From contig JBDHWQ010000001.1 of assembly GCA_039810245.1 (NCBI GenBank), positions 62,001 to 126,000 of the forward strand: DNA of 64,000 nucleotides, written 5' to 3'. The stretch's first letter is position 1, and every line of letters begins with the position of its first letter. The notes beneath the pieces are model-generated. The model ran no database searches and had not been told where the DNA came from. It saw only the letters and a program-made list of their open reading frames with translations. The position numbers and the translations under genes are program-made. Below, piece by piece: positions 14,802 to 23,430 of the stretch. This stretch comes from CALDSL01 sp039810245 (GTDB taxonomy: Bacteria; Chloroflexota; Anaerolineae; Anaerolineales; Anaerolineaceae).

Positions 14802-16353
14802 CCGCCTGGGGCGGGTTGCAGTCAGGCTATCAGCTATGGCGCTGCCGCTGGCGCTCGTATTTTGCCTGCTGGTCAACGTGAATGAGCTGCAGTTGTATCG
14901 ATCCTACGCGCTGGATGAGGCCACCATCGCGGACACGGCGGCTTCGATTGCGCAGGGCGGCGCGCTTCCAACCGGTGTCTATTGGTCGCACATTTTCAGA
15001 GCGCAAACCAACATCAATTTTCATTATCCGCCGCTGTATTTCTACGTGGCGGGCTGGGTGATGAAATTGGTTGGGATTACCCCGCTGGCGTTGGGGCTAC
15101 TACACGTGCTGCTGCGGCTGGCGACGGTGGCGGCGTTGTTTCTCTTCTTGCGTTACAGCGGCCTGAACCGCTGGCTGGCCCTGCTGGCCGGTGTATGCTG
15201 GGCGGCGTTCGCCCCGGCCGGCTTTTACATCTCACGCGGTGACGACCTGGCAGTGCTGTTCGTGATGCTGGCGCTGCTGTGTACCACGTTCGCGGGCTGG
15301 CGCGCGGAGGTGCTGGCCGGCGTGCTGCTGGGGCTGGCGTTCCTTTCTTACCCGGTGGCCTTAGTGGCCGGCGGGCTGCTGGCGCTGTTGAGCCTGTTCC
15401 ACCAGCGCCGCCTGCAATGGAGCACGCTGCTGCCGCTGGCGCTCGCCGCCGCGCTGACCGGCGGGCTGTGGCTGCTGTGGGTGATCCCGTATTGGGCTGA
15501 GTTCCGTTCATTTTTCCTGGGGTTCGTGGTGCCGGATGCCGCGGCCGGGAATTACGCCCGTTCTGTCCTCGACCACCTGCGCGCGCTGCTGCTGGGGAAC
15601 GGGCCGGTGATCGCTTTCCAGACCGCCATGCTGCCCTTGCTGCTGGCAGACCTGGCGCTCAGCGCCACCTGGGTGGCGAAAGATCGCGCTGCGCTGCGCC
15701 GGACCGCGCTGCTGCACCTGCCGCTGCTGCTGGCGCTGCTGCTCATCGCGCGCAACCGCATCCACCCTTACGCCGTCACCTGGCTGGCGCTGGCGCTGCT
15801 GCTGACCCTCGCCAGCATCTATCTCGAAGCCCGCTTCGCGATCGCATGGGATACGCGCCCGGCGCGATTCCTCGCCACCGGGCTGGCCGTGGTGGTGCTG
15901 CTCCAGGCGGGCAGCATCCTCGGGCTGCAAACCCTGCACGCGGCCGGTAACCTGGCTTACCGCCGCGCCTGCCTGGACGACCCGCTGGCGCAGGTGCGCG
16001 CCGCCATCCCGCAGGGTGAGAAAGTGATTACTTCGGAAAGCCTGGCATTTTACGCGCTGCGCGCGCAGAACCCGGTCTACTACCCGGCCGGGCTGTCCGG
16101 CAAAACCCCCGGCGGCGTGGCATTCCAGGCAGAATATGACGGCAGCTTCCGCTGGCTGGTCACCGCCCGGCCACTGGATGAGATCACGTCCTACGGCGGC
16201 AAGTTCGGTTGGGATGAGCGCACCTTTGTCTGGTTCCGTGAGCGCTTCACCCTGTCCGGCAGCACCGGCGACCGGGCTGCCTGTTTTCAGAAGGCTCCCC
16301 TGGCGCGTTTTTCCACATCCGCCCTGCCGCTCTACTGGTACACCACGAAATAA
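14776..16353 (+). CDS. PMT/GT39-like polytopic membrane glycosyltransferase
   Basis: A 525-residue protein with about ten hydrophobic segments and a C-terminal extramembrane domain. The architecture and the early acidic loop (YRSYALDEATIAD, just after the first transmembrane segment) fit ArnT/PMT-type GT-C enzymes that use polyprenyl-phosphate sugars. It overlaps the previous stop by 26 nt when started at the TTG at 14776; TTG 14791 and ATG 14836 (just before the first transmembrane segment) are alternatives and the start is uncertain. Its GC content matches the flanking host DNA. Confidence 0.65.
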   Translation: MVQTQLTVDRLGRVAVRLSAMALPLALVFCLLVNVNELQLYRSYALDEATIADTAASIAQGGALPTGVYWSHIFRAQTNINFHYPPLYFYVAGWVMKLVGITPLALGLLHVLLRLATVAALFLFLRYSGLNRWLALLAGVCWAAFAPAGFYISRGDDLAVLFVMLALLCTTFAGWRAEVLAGVLLGLAFLSYPVALVAGGLLALLSLFHQRRLQWSTLLPLALAAALTGGLWLLWVIPYWAEFRSFFLGFVVPDAAAGNYARSVLDHLRALLLGNGPVIAFQTAMLPLLLADLALSATWVAKDRAALRRTALLHLPLLLALLLIARNRIHPYAVTWLALALLLTLASIYLEARFAIAWDTRPARFLATGLAVVVLLQAGSILGLQTLHAAGNLAYRRACLDDPLAQVRAAIPQGEKVITSESLAFYALRAQNPVYYPAGLSGKTPGGVAFQAEYDGSFRWLVTARPLDEITSYGGKFGWDERTFVWFRERFTLSGSTGDRAACFQKAPLARFSTSALPLYWYTTK

Positions 16354-16360
16354 GACCATT

Positions 16361-17920
16361 ATGAATTTCACCTCACGCCTGCGCACCCTGGCAGTCCTTC
16401 CGATTCACCCGTTCCTCATCGCCATTTTCCCGGTGCTGAGCCTGTACGCCCACAACATCACCCAGGTGGCGTTCGCCAGCACGCTGCGCGCGTTTGGCGT
16501 GTTCCTGGCCGTGGCCGTGCTGAGCTTTGGTGGCCTATACCTGCTGCTGCGCAATGCTCGCCGCGCTGCGCTGACTCTCACCTGGGGGCTGGTATTGTTC
16601 TTTCTGGTGGTGCCGGTGCAAAACGGATTGTTGGCTGCTGGCATACCGGAGAGCTTAGCGCGCCTTCGTTTCATCGTTCCTTTTTTTGCACTACTATTCG
16701 TAGGTGGTGCATTTTTGATCAGACATAAGTTACCTAATTACAAACAAGCTAATCTAATTGCCAATTTTGTTTCAATTACTATGGTAATACTTCCTATAAC
16801 CAATATCATCAGTTATGAAGCGCTTATCATAAGAACTGCTGATAAAACCGATCAACCAGTCTACAAACAGCAAAATTCGATCGGCTATTATCCTGACATT
16901 TACTACATTGTATTAGATATGCATGGAAGAACCGATGCTATCAAAGAAGCAACAGGGTATGACAACAGTCCTATATTAGATCAGCTTCGCACTCTCGGGT
17001 TTTATATCGCTTCTTGCAGCAATGCAAATTATCCGTCTGCTACCTGGCAGGCGATGAGTTCTACTCTCAATATGGAATATTTTGATCATGAAGCAATCTT
17101 AATGCAATCGCCATTGATAACTTTTGCCCAAAAAATTGACAAGCTGAAACAGAATAATGTATCGATAAGACTCAAGGGTTATGGTTACAAGTATTTGACT
17201 TTCAGTACAGACTATGATTTCTTAAATATAACGGCTTCTGACAAATACTATAATTTTCTACATTTAGAGAATAGTAATGTTCAACCACTAAACTCTTTCG
17301 AAACTCTATTAATTCAAAACATAGACCCGGAAATCATACCTGAATCGAAACTGCGAACTTCTCACAAAGTTCATTATCAAAATATAAAGTCCATTTTCTC
17401 TACACTTCCGAAATTGGGGGCAGCTTATGATTCTCCAATATTCGTTTACGCGCATATCTTAAGCCCACACAGTCCTTTCGTTTTTAGCGGTTCTGGCGAA
17501 TTTGTTGAATTGGAGACCGGCACAATAGAAACCCGATATGCAGAACAAGTAAAGTTCCTTGATTCGAAGATGGTAGAGATAGCAACTGAGATTGTACATA
17601 ACTCAGAGACACCACCGGTTATCATAATTCAAGGTGATCATGGCTTCTTCTGGGGTGACAATAAGCGAGGAGCCGCCATTCTGAATGCTTACTACTTGCC
17701 AGAGGTAGATGCATTAAATATCTTATATCCAAGTATTAGCCCCGTAAACACATTTCGTCTCTTGTTTCAACAATACTTTCAAGAACCTATTAACTTATTA
17801 CCGGACAGAACATTTTTTGAAAAACAGCAGCGCGAATGGATTGGCAATTTTCAATCAAATACGCCTTTTGAATTCGATGAGTTTGCATTACCTTTTTGTC
17901 CCGACACCTCTGAACCATAA
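16361..17920 (+). CDS. Sulfatase-like membrane protein, compositionally chimeric
   Basis: A 519-residue protein with four to five transmembrane segments in the first about 145 residues, then an extracellular alkaline-phosphatase-superfamily domain. YYIVLDMHGRTD resembles the metal-binding start of that domain, SPHSPFVF and IIQGDHGFFWGD resemble later metal sites. The usual CxPxR/SxPxR sulfatase motif is not present; the corresponding region reads SNANYPSATWQAMSS. It may be a phosphoethanolamine/phosphoglycerol-type transferase acting on the polymer. The first about 320 nt are GC-rich and the rest strongly AT-rich (16561-16620 has 38 G+C in 60, 16681-16740 has 19), so the gene looks chimeric. 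Confidence 0.65.
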   Translation: MNFTSRLRTLAVLPIHPFLIAIFPVLSLYAHNITQVAFASTLRAFGVFLAVAVLSFGGLYLLLRNARRAALTLTWGLVLFFLVVPVQNGLLAAGIPESLARLRFIVPFFALLFVGGAFLIRHKLPNYKQANLIANFVSITMVILPITNIISYEALIIRTADKTDQPVYKQQNSIGYYPDIYYIVLDMHGRTDAIKEATGYDNSPILDQLRTLGFYIASCSNANYPSATWQAMSSTLNMEYFDHEAILMQSPLITFAQKIDKLKQNNVSIRLKGYGYKYLTFSTDYDFLNITASDKYYNFLHLENSNVQPLNSFETLLIQNIDPEIIPESKLRTSHKVHYQNIKSIFSTLPKLGAAYDSPIFVYAHILSPHSPFVFSGSGEFVELETGTIETRYAEQVKFLDSKMVEIATEIVHNSETPPVIIIQGDHGFFWGDNKRGAAILNAYYLPEVDALNILYPSISPVNTFRLLFQQYFQEPINLLPDRTFFEKQQREWIGNFQSNTPFEFDEFALPFCPDTSEP

Positions 17921-17929
17921 ATCATCAGT

Positions 17930-19246
17930 ATGCCCATCGTCATTTCCGTCGACAACCTCTCCAAATCCTACCGCCTGGGCCAGATCGGCAGCGGCACGCT
18001 GGCGCGCGACCTGAACGCGTGGTGGGCGCGCGCGCGCGGCAAGCCCAACCCGCTGCGCAAGATCGGCCAGGCGGACCACGGCAACCGCGACGGCGAGACC
18101 CTCTGGGCGCTGAAGGACGTCAGCTTCCAGGTGCAGCAGGGCGAGGTGCTGGGGGTGATCGGGCGCAACGGGGCGGGCAAGAGCACGCTGCTCAAAATCC
18201 TCTCGCGCGTCACCGCGCCTACCGGCGGGCAGGTGAAGGTGAAGGGACGCATTGCCAGCCTGCTGGAAGTGGGCACCGGCTTCCACCCCGACCTGACCGG
18301 GCGCGAGAACGTTTACCTCAACGGCGCAATCCTGGGCATGACGCGCGAGGAAGTGCGCCGCAAATTCGACGAGATCGTCAACTTTGCCGAAGTGGAGCAG
18401 TTCATTGACACCCCGGTCAAACGCTACTCCAGCGGCATGTACGTGCGCCTGGCGTTTGCTGTGGCCGCGCACCTGGAGCCGGAGATCCTGCTGGTGGACG
18501 AAGTGCTGGCGGTGGGTGACGCCGAATTCCAGAAGAAATGCCTGGGCAAGATGGGCGACGTGGCCCATGAGGGCCGCACGGTGCTATTCGTGAGCCATAA
18601 TATGTCTATGATTACACGTTTATGTGACCGAACGATTTTATTTGATCATGGAGATATCATTGCAGACGGAGATACTGACAAAGTTACGCGCAAGTACTTA
18701 AGCTTGGATACAAATACTCCTGCTATGAGAACCTGGACTGAAGAAAATGCCCCGGGCGACCAGGTTGCATCCTTGCGGTCTGTTAAAGTTGTCGATAATT
18801 CTGGAATGATTAAAGAGAGTATTTCTATTGATGAAAAGTTCTCAATTGAAATAGGTTACTACAATAAAACAACAACTTTGCGCCCTACTGCAATTCTCCA
18901 TTTTTATAACGAAGATGGTACGTGTCTTTTTGCGTCAAATGATTGGAATAATAAAGAATGGTGGAATAGGAAACGAACCCCTGGGATGGTTCAATCAGTT
19001 TGCAGGATTCCAGCGAACTTTCTTGCAGAAGGGAAAATCACCGTTCTTGTCGCAATCGGAACATATAATCCGAACATAGTTCACGCCATTTTTCCAGAAG
19101 CAGTAGCTTTTCAAATCGTCGATCACAGTTATGGCAATGCCTCACGTGGTTCATATGCTGGTGGCAACTGGCCAGGTGTTATCCGCCCTTACTTGAAATG
19201 GGACGTACAACAGGAAGGGGTATATGATGATCGGATGGATCAATAA
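17930..19246 (+). CDS. Wzt-type polysaccharide ABC exporter ATPase, chimeric
   Basis: A 438-residue ABC ATPase that would energise export of an undecaprenyl-linked polysaccharide. Residues 1-235 are the nucleotide-binding domain: Walker A GRNGAGKST, signature YSSGMYVRLAFA, Walker B EILLVDEVLAVGD and the H-loop FVSH (His223). The C-terminal about 190 residues resemble the Wzt_C carbohydrate-binding domain that recognises the polymer's non-reducing end. DNA for the ATPase domain is about 63% GC, whereas immediately after the His223 codon (18600) it falls to about 32%. No Wzm permease gene is adjacent or elsewhere in the window. It overlaps the acetyltransferase gene by 23 nt. Confidence 0.85.
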   Translation: MPIVISVDNLSKSYRLGQIGSGTLARDLNAWWARARGKPNPLRKIGQADHGNRDGETLWALKDVSFQVQQGEVLGVIGRNGAGKSTLLKILSRVTAPTGGQVKVKGRIASLLEVGTGFHPDLTGRENVYLNGAILGMTREEVRRKFDEIVNFAEVEQFIDTPVKRYSSGMYVRLAFAVAAHLEPEILLVDEVLAVGDAEFQKKCLGKMGDVAHEGRTVLFVSHNMSMITRLCDRTILFDHGDIIADGDTDKVTRKYLSLDTNTPAMRTWTEENAPGDQVASLRSVKVVDNSGMIKESISIDEKFSIEIGYYNKTTTLRPTAILHFYNEDGTCLFASNDWNNKEWWNRKRTPGMVQSVCRIPANFLAEGKITVLVAIGTYNPNIVHAIFPEAVAFQIVDHSYGNASRGSYAGGNWPGVIRPYLKWDVQQEGVYDDRMDQ

Positions 19247-19835
19247 ACGAATAAAGTTTCCATTTCGGAACAAGAAACAACAACCAAGTCCTGAACCGTT
19301 CTTCATGGCCGACAACCCAAAGTATAAGAACAACCAAATTGGTGCTTATACATACGGAAAACCATATATTTACCGCACCGATTCTCTAACTCAATTGGTC
19401 ATAGGAAACTACTGTTCAATTGCTGACGGAGTCTGCTTTATCGTAGGTGGCGAGCATCGTATTGATTGGGTAACGACATATCCCTTTAATGTATTATTTC
19501 CGGAAGGTAGTAACTTTACCGGACATCCGGCGTCAAAAGGTAACATTCAAATTGGTAATGATGTTTGGATTGGACGCGACGCACTAATCCTATCGGGTGT
19601 TTCGATTGGAGATGGAGCAGTTATCGCGGCCAGATCAGTAGTTACAAAATCAGTTGATCCGTACACCATTGTAGGTGGCAACCCTGCGAAGCCTATCCGA
19701 AAACGGTTTCGGCAAGATCAAATTGATAAATTATTGGAGATTGCTTGGTGGCAATGGCCCAGAGAAAAAATAGTAACAGCGCTCCCTCTACTATTAAATA
19801 ATGAAATTGATGCATTCATTGCTAAATATGAGTAG
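19224..19835 (+). CDS. CatB-type O-acetyltransferase (hexapeptide repeat)
   Basis: A 203-residue left-handed beta-helix acyltransferase. Hexapeptide repeats run from about residue 55 (VIGNYCSIADGVCF) and resume at IQIGNDVWIGRDALILSGVS and IGDGAVIAARSVVT, ending with VGGNPAKPIRKRF. The family (xenobiotic/CatB-like) transfers acetyl from acetyl-CoA to a sugar or antibiotic; the catalytic His is in GGEHRIDWVTTYPF. In this locus it probably acetylates a polymer sugar. AT-rich coding DNA sets it apart from host genes. A second ATG directly follows the first and either may start. Confidence 0.85.
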   Translation: MMIGWINKRIKFPFRNKKQQPSPEPFFMADNPKYKNNQIGAYTYGKPYIYRTDSLTQLVIGNYCSIADGVCFIVGGEHRIDWVTTYPFNVLFPEGSNFTGHPASKGNIQIGNDVWIGRDALILSGVSIGDGAVIAARSVVTKSVDPYTIVGGNPAKPIRKRFRQDQIDKLLEIAWWQWPREKIVTALPLLLNNEIDAFIAKYE

Positions 19836-19838
19836 AAA

Positions 19839-20630
19839 ATGAAAATGAGTAATAAAAGAAAGACCGTAAATAATATGGATGTCTTGTCAAGTTTGAAATC
19901 CAATCTCAAAGAATATCGATATTACCGTTGGCTTTACAAGAAATATCAGGAATTTAGAAAGACTATTGCATTTAAAGAAGAAGCAAAAAGAATGGCTGTT
20001 TTATCAGCGCAAACCGACTCTATAGGCCAAATATTATCTGCCAACGTATCATCAGAAATATTTTTAGCAAATCAAAAGACAACTGAAATAACTTCGTTAT
20101 TAAGCGAATTGCAAAAATTACAACCGAAAACAGTAGTAGAAATCGGTACTCATCGGGGAGGGACAATGTTTCTCTTTTCTCAAGCTTGCAGTCCTTCTGC
20201 TATATTAATATCAATAGATTTCCAATATCCATCTCTACATTATCCAAAAGCTATTCCAGCGTTCAAAAGGCCACTTCAAAGAATTATATGTATCCAGGCA
20301 GATAGTCATCAGGCGACAACCTTGAAGCAAGTACGAAGATTGATTAAGAACCGCCCTATCGATTTCTTATTCATCGATGGAGACCATTCATATGATGGCG
20401 TAAAGAAAGATTATGAATTATTTTCACCGCTGGTACGAAGTGGCGGAGTTATTGCCTTCCATGATATCGTCACTGATTATTTCACCCGCTACCAACAGAA
20501 TACAGGCACATATACCGGGGGAGTTCCTAAGTTCTGGGGTGAGCTTAAACAAATCCATTCAAATACTCTGGAGTTCATTGAGGATCCAGAGCAAGACGGT
20601 TATGGCATCGGCTTGATTTTTGTACCATAA
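19839..20630 (+). CDS. CmcI-like SAM-dependent methyltransferase
   Basis: A 263-residue methyltransferase of the CmcI / rhamnosyl O-methyltransferase type. Motif I reads VVEIGTHRGGTMFLFS (about residue 103), ISIDFQY gives the acidic ribose-binding position, DFLFIDGDHSYDGVKKDYE is the metal- and SAM-contact segment, and GGVIAFHDIV completes the core. The N-terminal about 90 residues are basic and helical. It probably methylates a sugar hydroxyl of the polymer. Starts at 19839, 19845 or 19875 are possible. The stop and next ATG share one base (TAATG). Confidence 0.75.
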   Translation: MKMSNKRKTVNNMDVLSSLKSNLKEYRYYRWLYKKYQEFRKTIAFKEEAKRMAVLSAQTDSIGQILSANVSSEIFLANQKTTEITSLLSELQKLQPKTVVEIGTHRGGTMFLFSQACSPSAILISIDFQYPSLHYPKAIPAFKRPLQRIICIQADSHQATTLKQVRRLIKNRPIDFLFIDGDHSYDGVKKDYELFSPLVRSGGVIAFHDIVTDYFTRYQQNTGTYTGGVPKFWGELKQIHSNTLEFIEDPEQDGYGIGLIFVP

Positions 20631-21625
20631 TGACAACGTACGCTACATATTCTTTACCGTTTAGTTATGCGTTATCACCGCGATGGTCGGTTATTATCCC
20701 TGTTTATCAGGCAGGGGATTATTTATTCAGAACAATTAATAGTGTATTATGCCAGGACCCCGGCATTGAGCATATGCAAATTAAACTTATCGATGATTGT
20801 TCAGATAATTCCTATGCTTATAAACTACTTGAGGAAAAGCAATTACTCGGCCGCATTGAATACTATCGACATCCAATTCGGCAAGGCATCGCAAAGAACT
20901 GGAACTCTTGTATTGATTTATCGTGTGGACAATTCATTCACATCCTTCATCAGGACGATCTGGTTTATCCGGGATTTTATCAACAGCTAGAGCATGGTTT
21001 TTGTGCCGGAAATGCTGGCGCTGTTTTTTGCCGCCACCATTACATAGACAGCAATGAAAACATTCTCTACTCATCTGAATTGGAGCAGGAGAGTGATGGA
21101 ATCCTGGAAGATGCCCTAAATAAGATCGCTTCGTCCCAACGAATTCAGACACCATCTATCGCTGTTCGCCGGGATGTCTATATGAACCTGGGTGGTTTTA
21201 ATCCTGTTTATAAATACGTCTTAGATTGGGAAATGTGGATCCGTATCAGTCAAAATTATCCAGTTTATTATGTACCCGATGTGCTTGCTGCTTACCGCAT
21301 CCATGATGCATCAGAGACTGCTCGATTACGGAACACCGCGGAAACCATTCGCGATATGCGTAGGTTATTTTCAATGTATCGATCCTATTTGGATCCTTCG
21401 ACGAGGAAATCAATAGAAATTAATGCCAGAAAGAATTACTCAGCTCTAGCATTCCGAGAAGCCAGCAGATTGGCCGCAAATGGCCAGGCTATACAAAGTC
21501 TGGCATTTATCAAAGAAGGTTTGCTTTGTTTCTTGCGGCTTTCGTCATTTATACGAGCGTATTATTTATTGCGGAAGTTGTTGAAAAACATAGTCCTTGG
21601 AAAGCGAAAAGACAGGAAAGCGTAA
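20630..21625 (+). CDS. Family 2 glycosyltransferase
   Basis: A 331-residue GT-A glycosyltransferase. The nucleotide-binding strand is WSVIIPVYQAGDYLFRTINS and the DxD-type motif is LHQDDLVYPGFY at about residue 104; a catalytic-loop ED-like Asp is in VLDWEMWIRIS. It transfers a nucleotide-activated sugar onto a lipid-linked acceptor in the cytoplasm. The gene is AT-rich throughout and overlaps the previous one by one base. No transmembrane segment is evident except a weak hydrophobic C-terminus. Confidence 0.85.
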   Translation: MTTYATYSLPFSYALSPRWSVIIPVYQAGDYLFRTINSVLCQDPGIEHMQIKLIDDCSDNSYAYKLLEEKQLLGRIEYYRHPIRQGIAKNWNSCIDLSCGQFIHILHQDDLVYPGFYQQLEHGFCAGNAGAVFCRHHYIDSNENILYSSELEQESDGILEDALNKIASSQRIQTPSIAVRRDVYMNLGGFNPVYKYVLDWEMWIRISQNYPVYYVPDVLAAYRIHDASETARLRNTAETIRDMRRLFSMYRSYLDPSTRKSIEINARKNYSALAFREASRLAANGQAIQSLAFIKEGLLCFLRLSSFIRAYYLLRKLLKNIVLGKRKDRKA

Positions 21626-21627
21626 CT

Positions 21628-22653
21628 TTGATCGCAGGCGTTAGCATCGTAATCTGCTGTTACAATAGCGCCGGCCGCCTGCGGCCGACACTGGCGCACG
21701 TTTGCGCGCAACTTGTTTCGCCGGGCATTCCCTGGGAAGTAATTCTGGTGGATAATGCCTCGACCGATGCTACACAGGAGACCGCCCGCGCTTTATGGCC
21801 ACCAGACGCGCCCGCACCGCTGCGCATCGTCCGCGAGGAGCAGCCCGGACTCAGCCATGCGCGCCGCCGTGGACTGCAAGAAGCGCAGTACGAATACGTG
21901 AGCTTTATTGATGATGACAATTGGGTGACGGAATATTGGGTACAAACAGTATTTACAATTATGAGCAATCAGTTGAACGTAGGTGCTTGTGGTGGAAGAT
22001 CTTACCCTACTTTCGAAAAAAAACCGCCCGCGGGATTTGATCAATTCTATTTGAATATGGCCATTGGCGAACAGTGGACAACGGAAGGAGATATTACTGA
22101 GACACGTGGATGGCTCTGGGGTGCTGGGTTAATCATTCGAAGAGCAGCATGGGAACAAATAGTTAAATTAAACTGGAGTTCAATGATGATTGGACGGAAA
22201 GGGAAAACACTTTCGAGCGGAGAAGATACCGAGATTTGTTACTGGTTACGATTATTGGGTTGGCGCATTTATTACTCCCCCAAATTATCTATGAAACATT
22301 ACATACCTGCATTTCGTATGCAAAAGTCATATATTTATCGTTTGTTTAATTCTGGCGGATACACCATATTGGTTAATAAAGCTTATAAGCGAATGTTATC
22401 TGGGAACTATACTCAGGTAAAACAGTCGATATTACGCCTTTGGCTTGTTGATTTACGGTCCACATTTTTGACTCTGATAAAATCCCTGTTCAACAAAAAA
22501 TCTGTAAAGTCAATCTATAATCAAACCTTCATAAACATGGAAGTATCAATGACTACTCTATATTATCTGCTTAGACTTGGTCCATGGGGTTATCAAAATA
22601 TCTATAACACTATTAATAAGTATTGTGAACAGTCTTCTTCAATACGCCACTAG
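21628..22653 (+). CDS. Family 2 glycosyltransferase, compositionally chimeric
   Basis: A 341-residue GT2 enzyme. I chose the TTG at 21628, 2 nt after the previous stop and 8 nt after AGGAAAG. VSIVICCYNSAGRL is the nucleotide-binding strand, and D95-D97 in YVSFIDDDNW is the metal-binding triplet. The DNA for residues 12-91 is GC-rich (39 G+C in 60 at 21841-21900); from 21901, the codon before SFIDDD, it is AT-rich (20 in 60). The join thus falls at the DxD motif. The C-terminal half has a GEDTEICYWLRLLGW segment typical of GT2 acceptor sites. Confidence 0.8.
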   Translation: MIAGVSIVICCYNSAGRLRPTLAHVCAQLVSPGIPWEVILVDNASTDATQETARALWPPDAPAPLRIVREEQPGLSHARRRGLQEAQYEYVSFIDDDNWVTEYWVQTVFTIMSNQLNVGACGGRSYPTFEKKPPAGFDQFYLNMAIGEQWTTEGDITETRGWLWGAGLIIRRAAWEQIVKLNWSSMMIGRKGKTLSSGEDTEICYWLRLLGWRIYYSPKLSMKHYIPAFRMQKSYIYRLFNSGGYTILVNKAYKRMLSGNYTQVKQSILRLWLVDLRSTFLTLIKSLFNKKSVKSIYNQTFINMEVSMTTLYYLLRLGPWGYQNIYNTINKYCEQSSSIRH

Positions 22654-22728
22654 AGATCATGAGAAGAGACATCTATAACGTCGTATCAGGGACCATAGTA
22701 ATTTTGGTTCATTGGCCATCGTAGAGAA

Positions 22729-23427
22729 ATGAATATTAACATGAATTTTTTTTATCAAAGCTATCGTCGTTTAACATCAAAATGCAAAGTTCATTCCTAT
22801 GCGTTGCATCAACTAGACTATCGTCTTGATCCATTCTTACAAAAAAAGAATGGATTCTTTATCGAAGCCGGTGCAAACGACGGAATCCGTCAAAGTAACA
22901 CTCTGTATTTCGAAAAGTATAAAGGTTGGACCGGTCTGCTGGTAGAAGCAATTCCAGCATTGGCAGAAAAATGTTTTCGTAATCGCCCAAATTGTATTGT
23001 GGAGAATTACGCTTTGGTTGCAAGCGACTATCGAGCAAAAACAATTGAAATAGATTATCTGAATTTGATGAGCATTGTTGAAGGTGCATTGGAATCTGAA
23101 GAGCTGACTTTAGCACACAGAACTATCGCATCAAAATTCCTTCAAAGTAATGAAAATCCGTATAAATTATCAGTGCCAGTATCTACGCTAAGTGCTTTAA
23201 TAGATAAACACAACATCAAGCATATCGACTTATTATCTCTTGATGTGGAAGGATACGAATCGGAAGTCTTGAAGGGTATAGATTTAGACCGGCATGCCCC
23301 TGACTATTTGTTGGTTGAAGTAAGATCGTTTGAAAAAGTAGAATCAGTGATATGTCCTCGGTACAGACGTACAGCTATATTGAACATCAGTGATGATTGC
23401 TCTGATGTTCTATATAAACGAGCTTAA
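22729..23427 (+). CDS. FkbM-family methyltransferase
   Basis: A 232-residue SAM-dependent O-methyltransferase. FIEAGANDGIRQSNTLYFEK is motif I with the FkbM-type GANDG; WTGLLVEAIP supplies the acidic residue binding the SAM ribose; IDLLSLDVEGYESEVLKGI is the family's diagnostic segment. Such enzymes methylate sugar hydroxyls in many surface-polymer loci. The gene is AT-rich and is the last in the AT-rich island; composition returns to host level at the next start codon, 3 nt downstream. Confidence 0.85.
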   Translation: MNINMNFFYQSYRRLTSKCKVHSYALHQLDYRLDPFLQKKNGFFIEAGANDGIRQSNTLYFEKYKGWTGLLVEAIPALAEKCFRNRPNCIVENYALVASDYRAKTIEIDYLNLMSIVEGALESEELTLAHRTIASKFLQSNENPYKLSVPVSTLSALIDKHNIKHIDLLSLDVEGYESEVLKGIDLDRHAPDYLLVEVRSFEKVESVICPRYRRTAILNISDDCSDVLYKRA

Positions 23428-23430
23428 TCG

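Larger units (their letters stand above)
16680..23430. other. AT-rich mosaic segment within the polysaccharide locus
   Basis: Base composition drops to about one-third GC at about 16680, returns to about 63% at 17920-18600, drops again until about 21650, rises for 21660-21900, then stays low until 23430, where it returns to host level at a gene boundary. Three of the switches fall inside genes. The low-GC parts encode the variable portions of the proteins. This is most simply read as imported DNA spliced into resident genes; assembly mixing of strains is the main alternative. Confidence 0.7.

Noticed and set aside
17930..23430. AT-rich island as a mobile element
   Set aside because: No integrase, terminal repeats or attachment-site duplication is visible at the boundaries, and it is interrupted by host-like segments.
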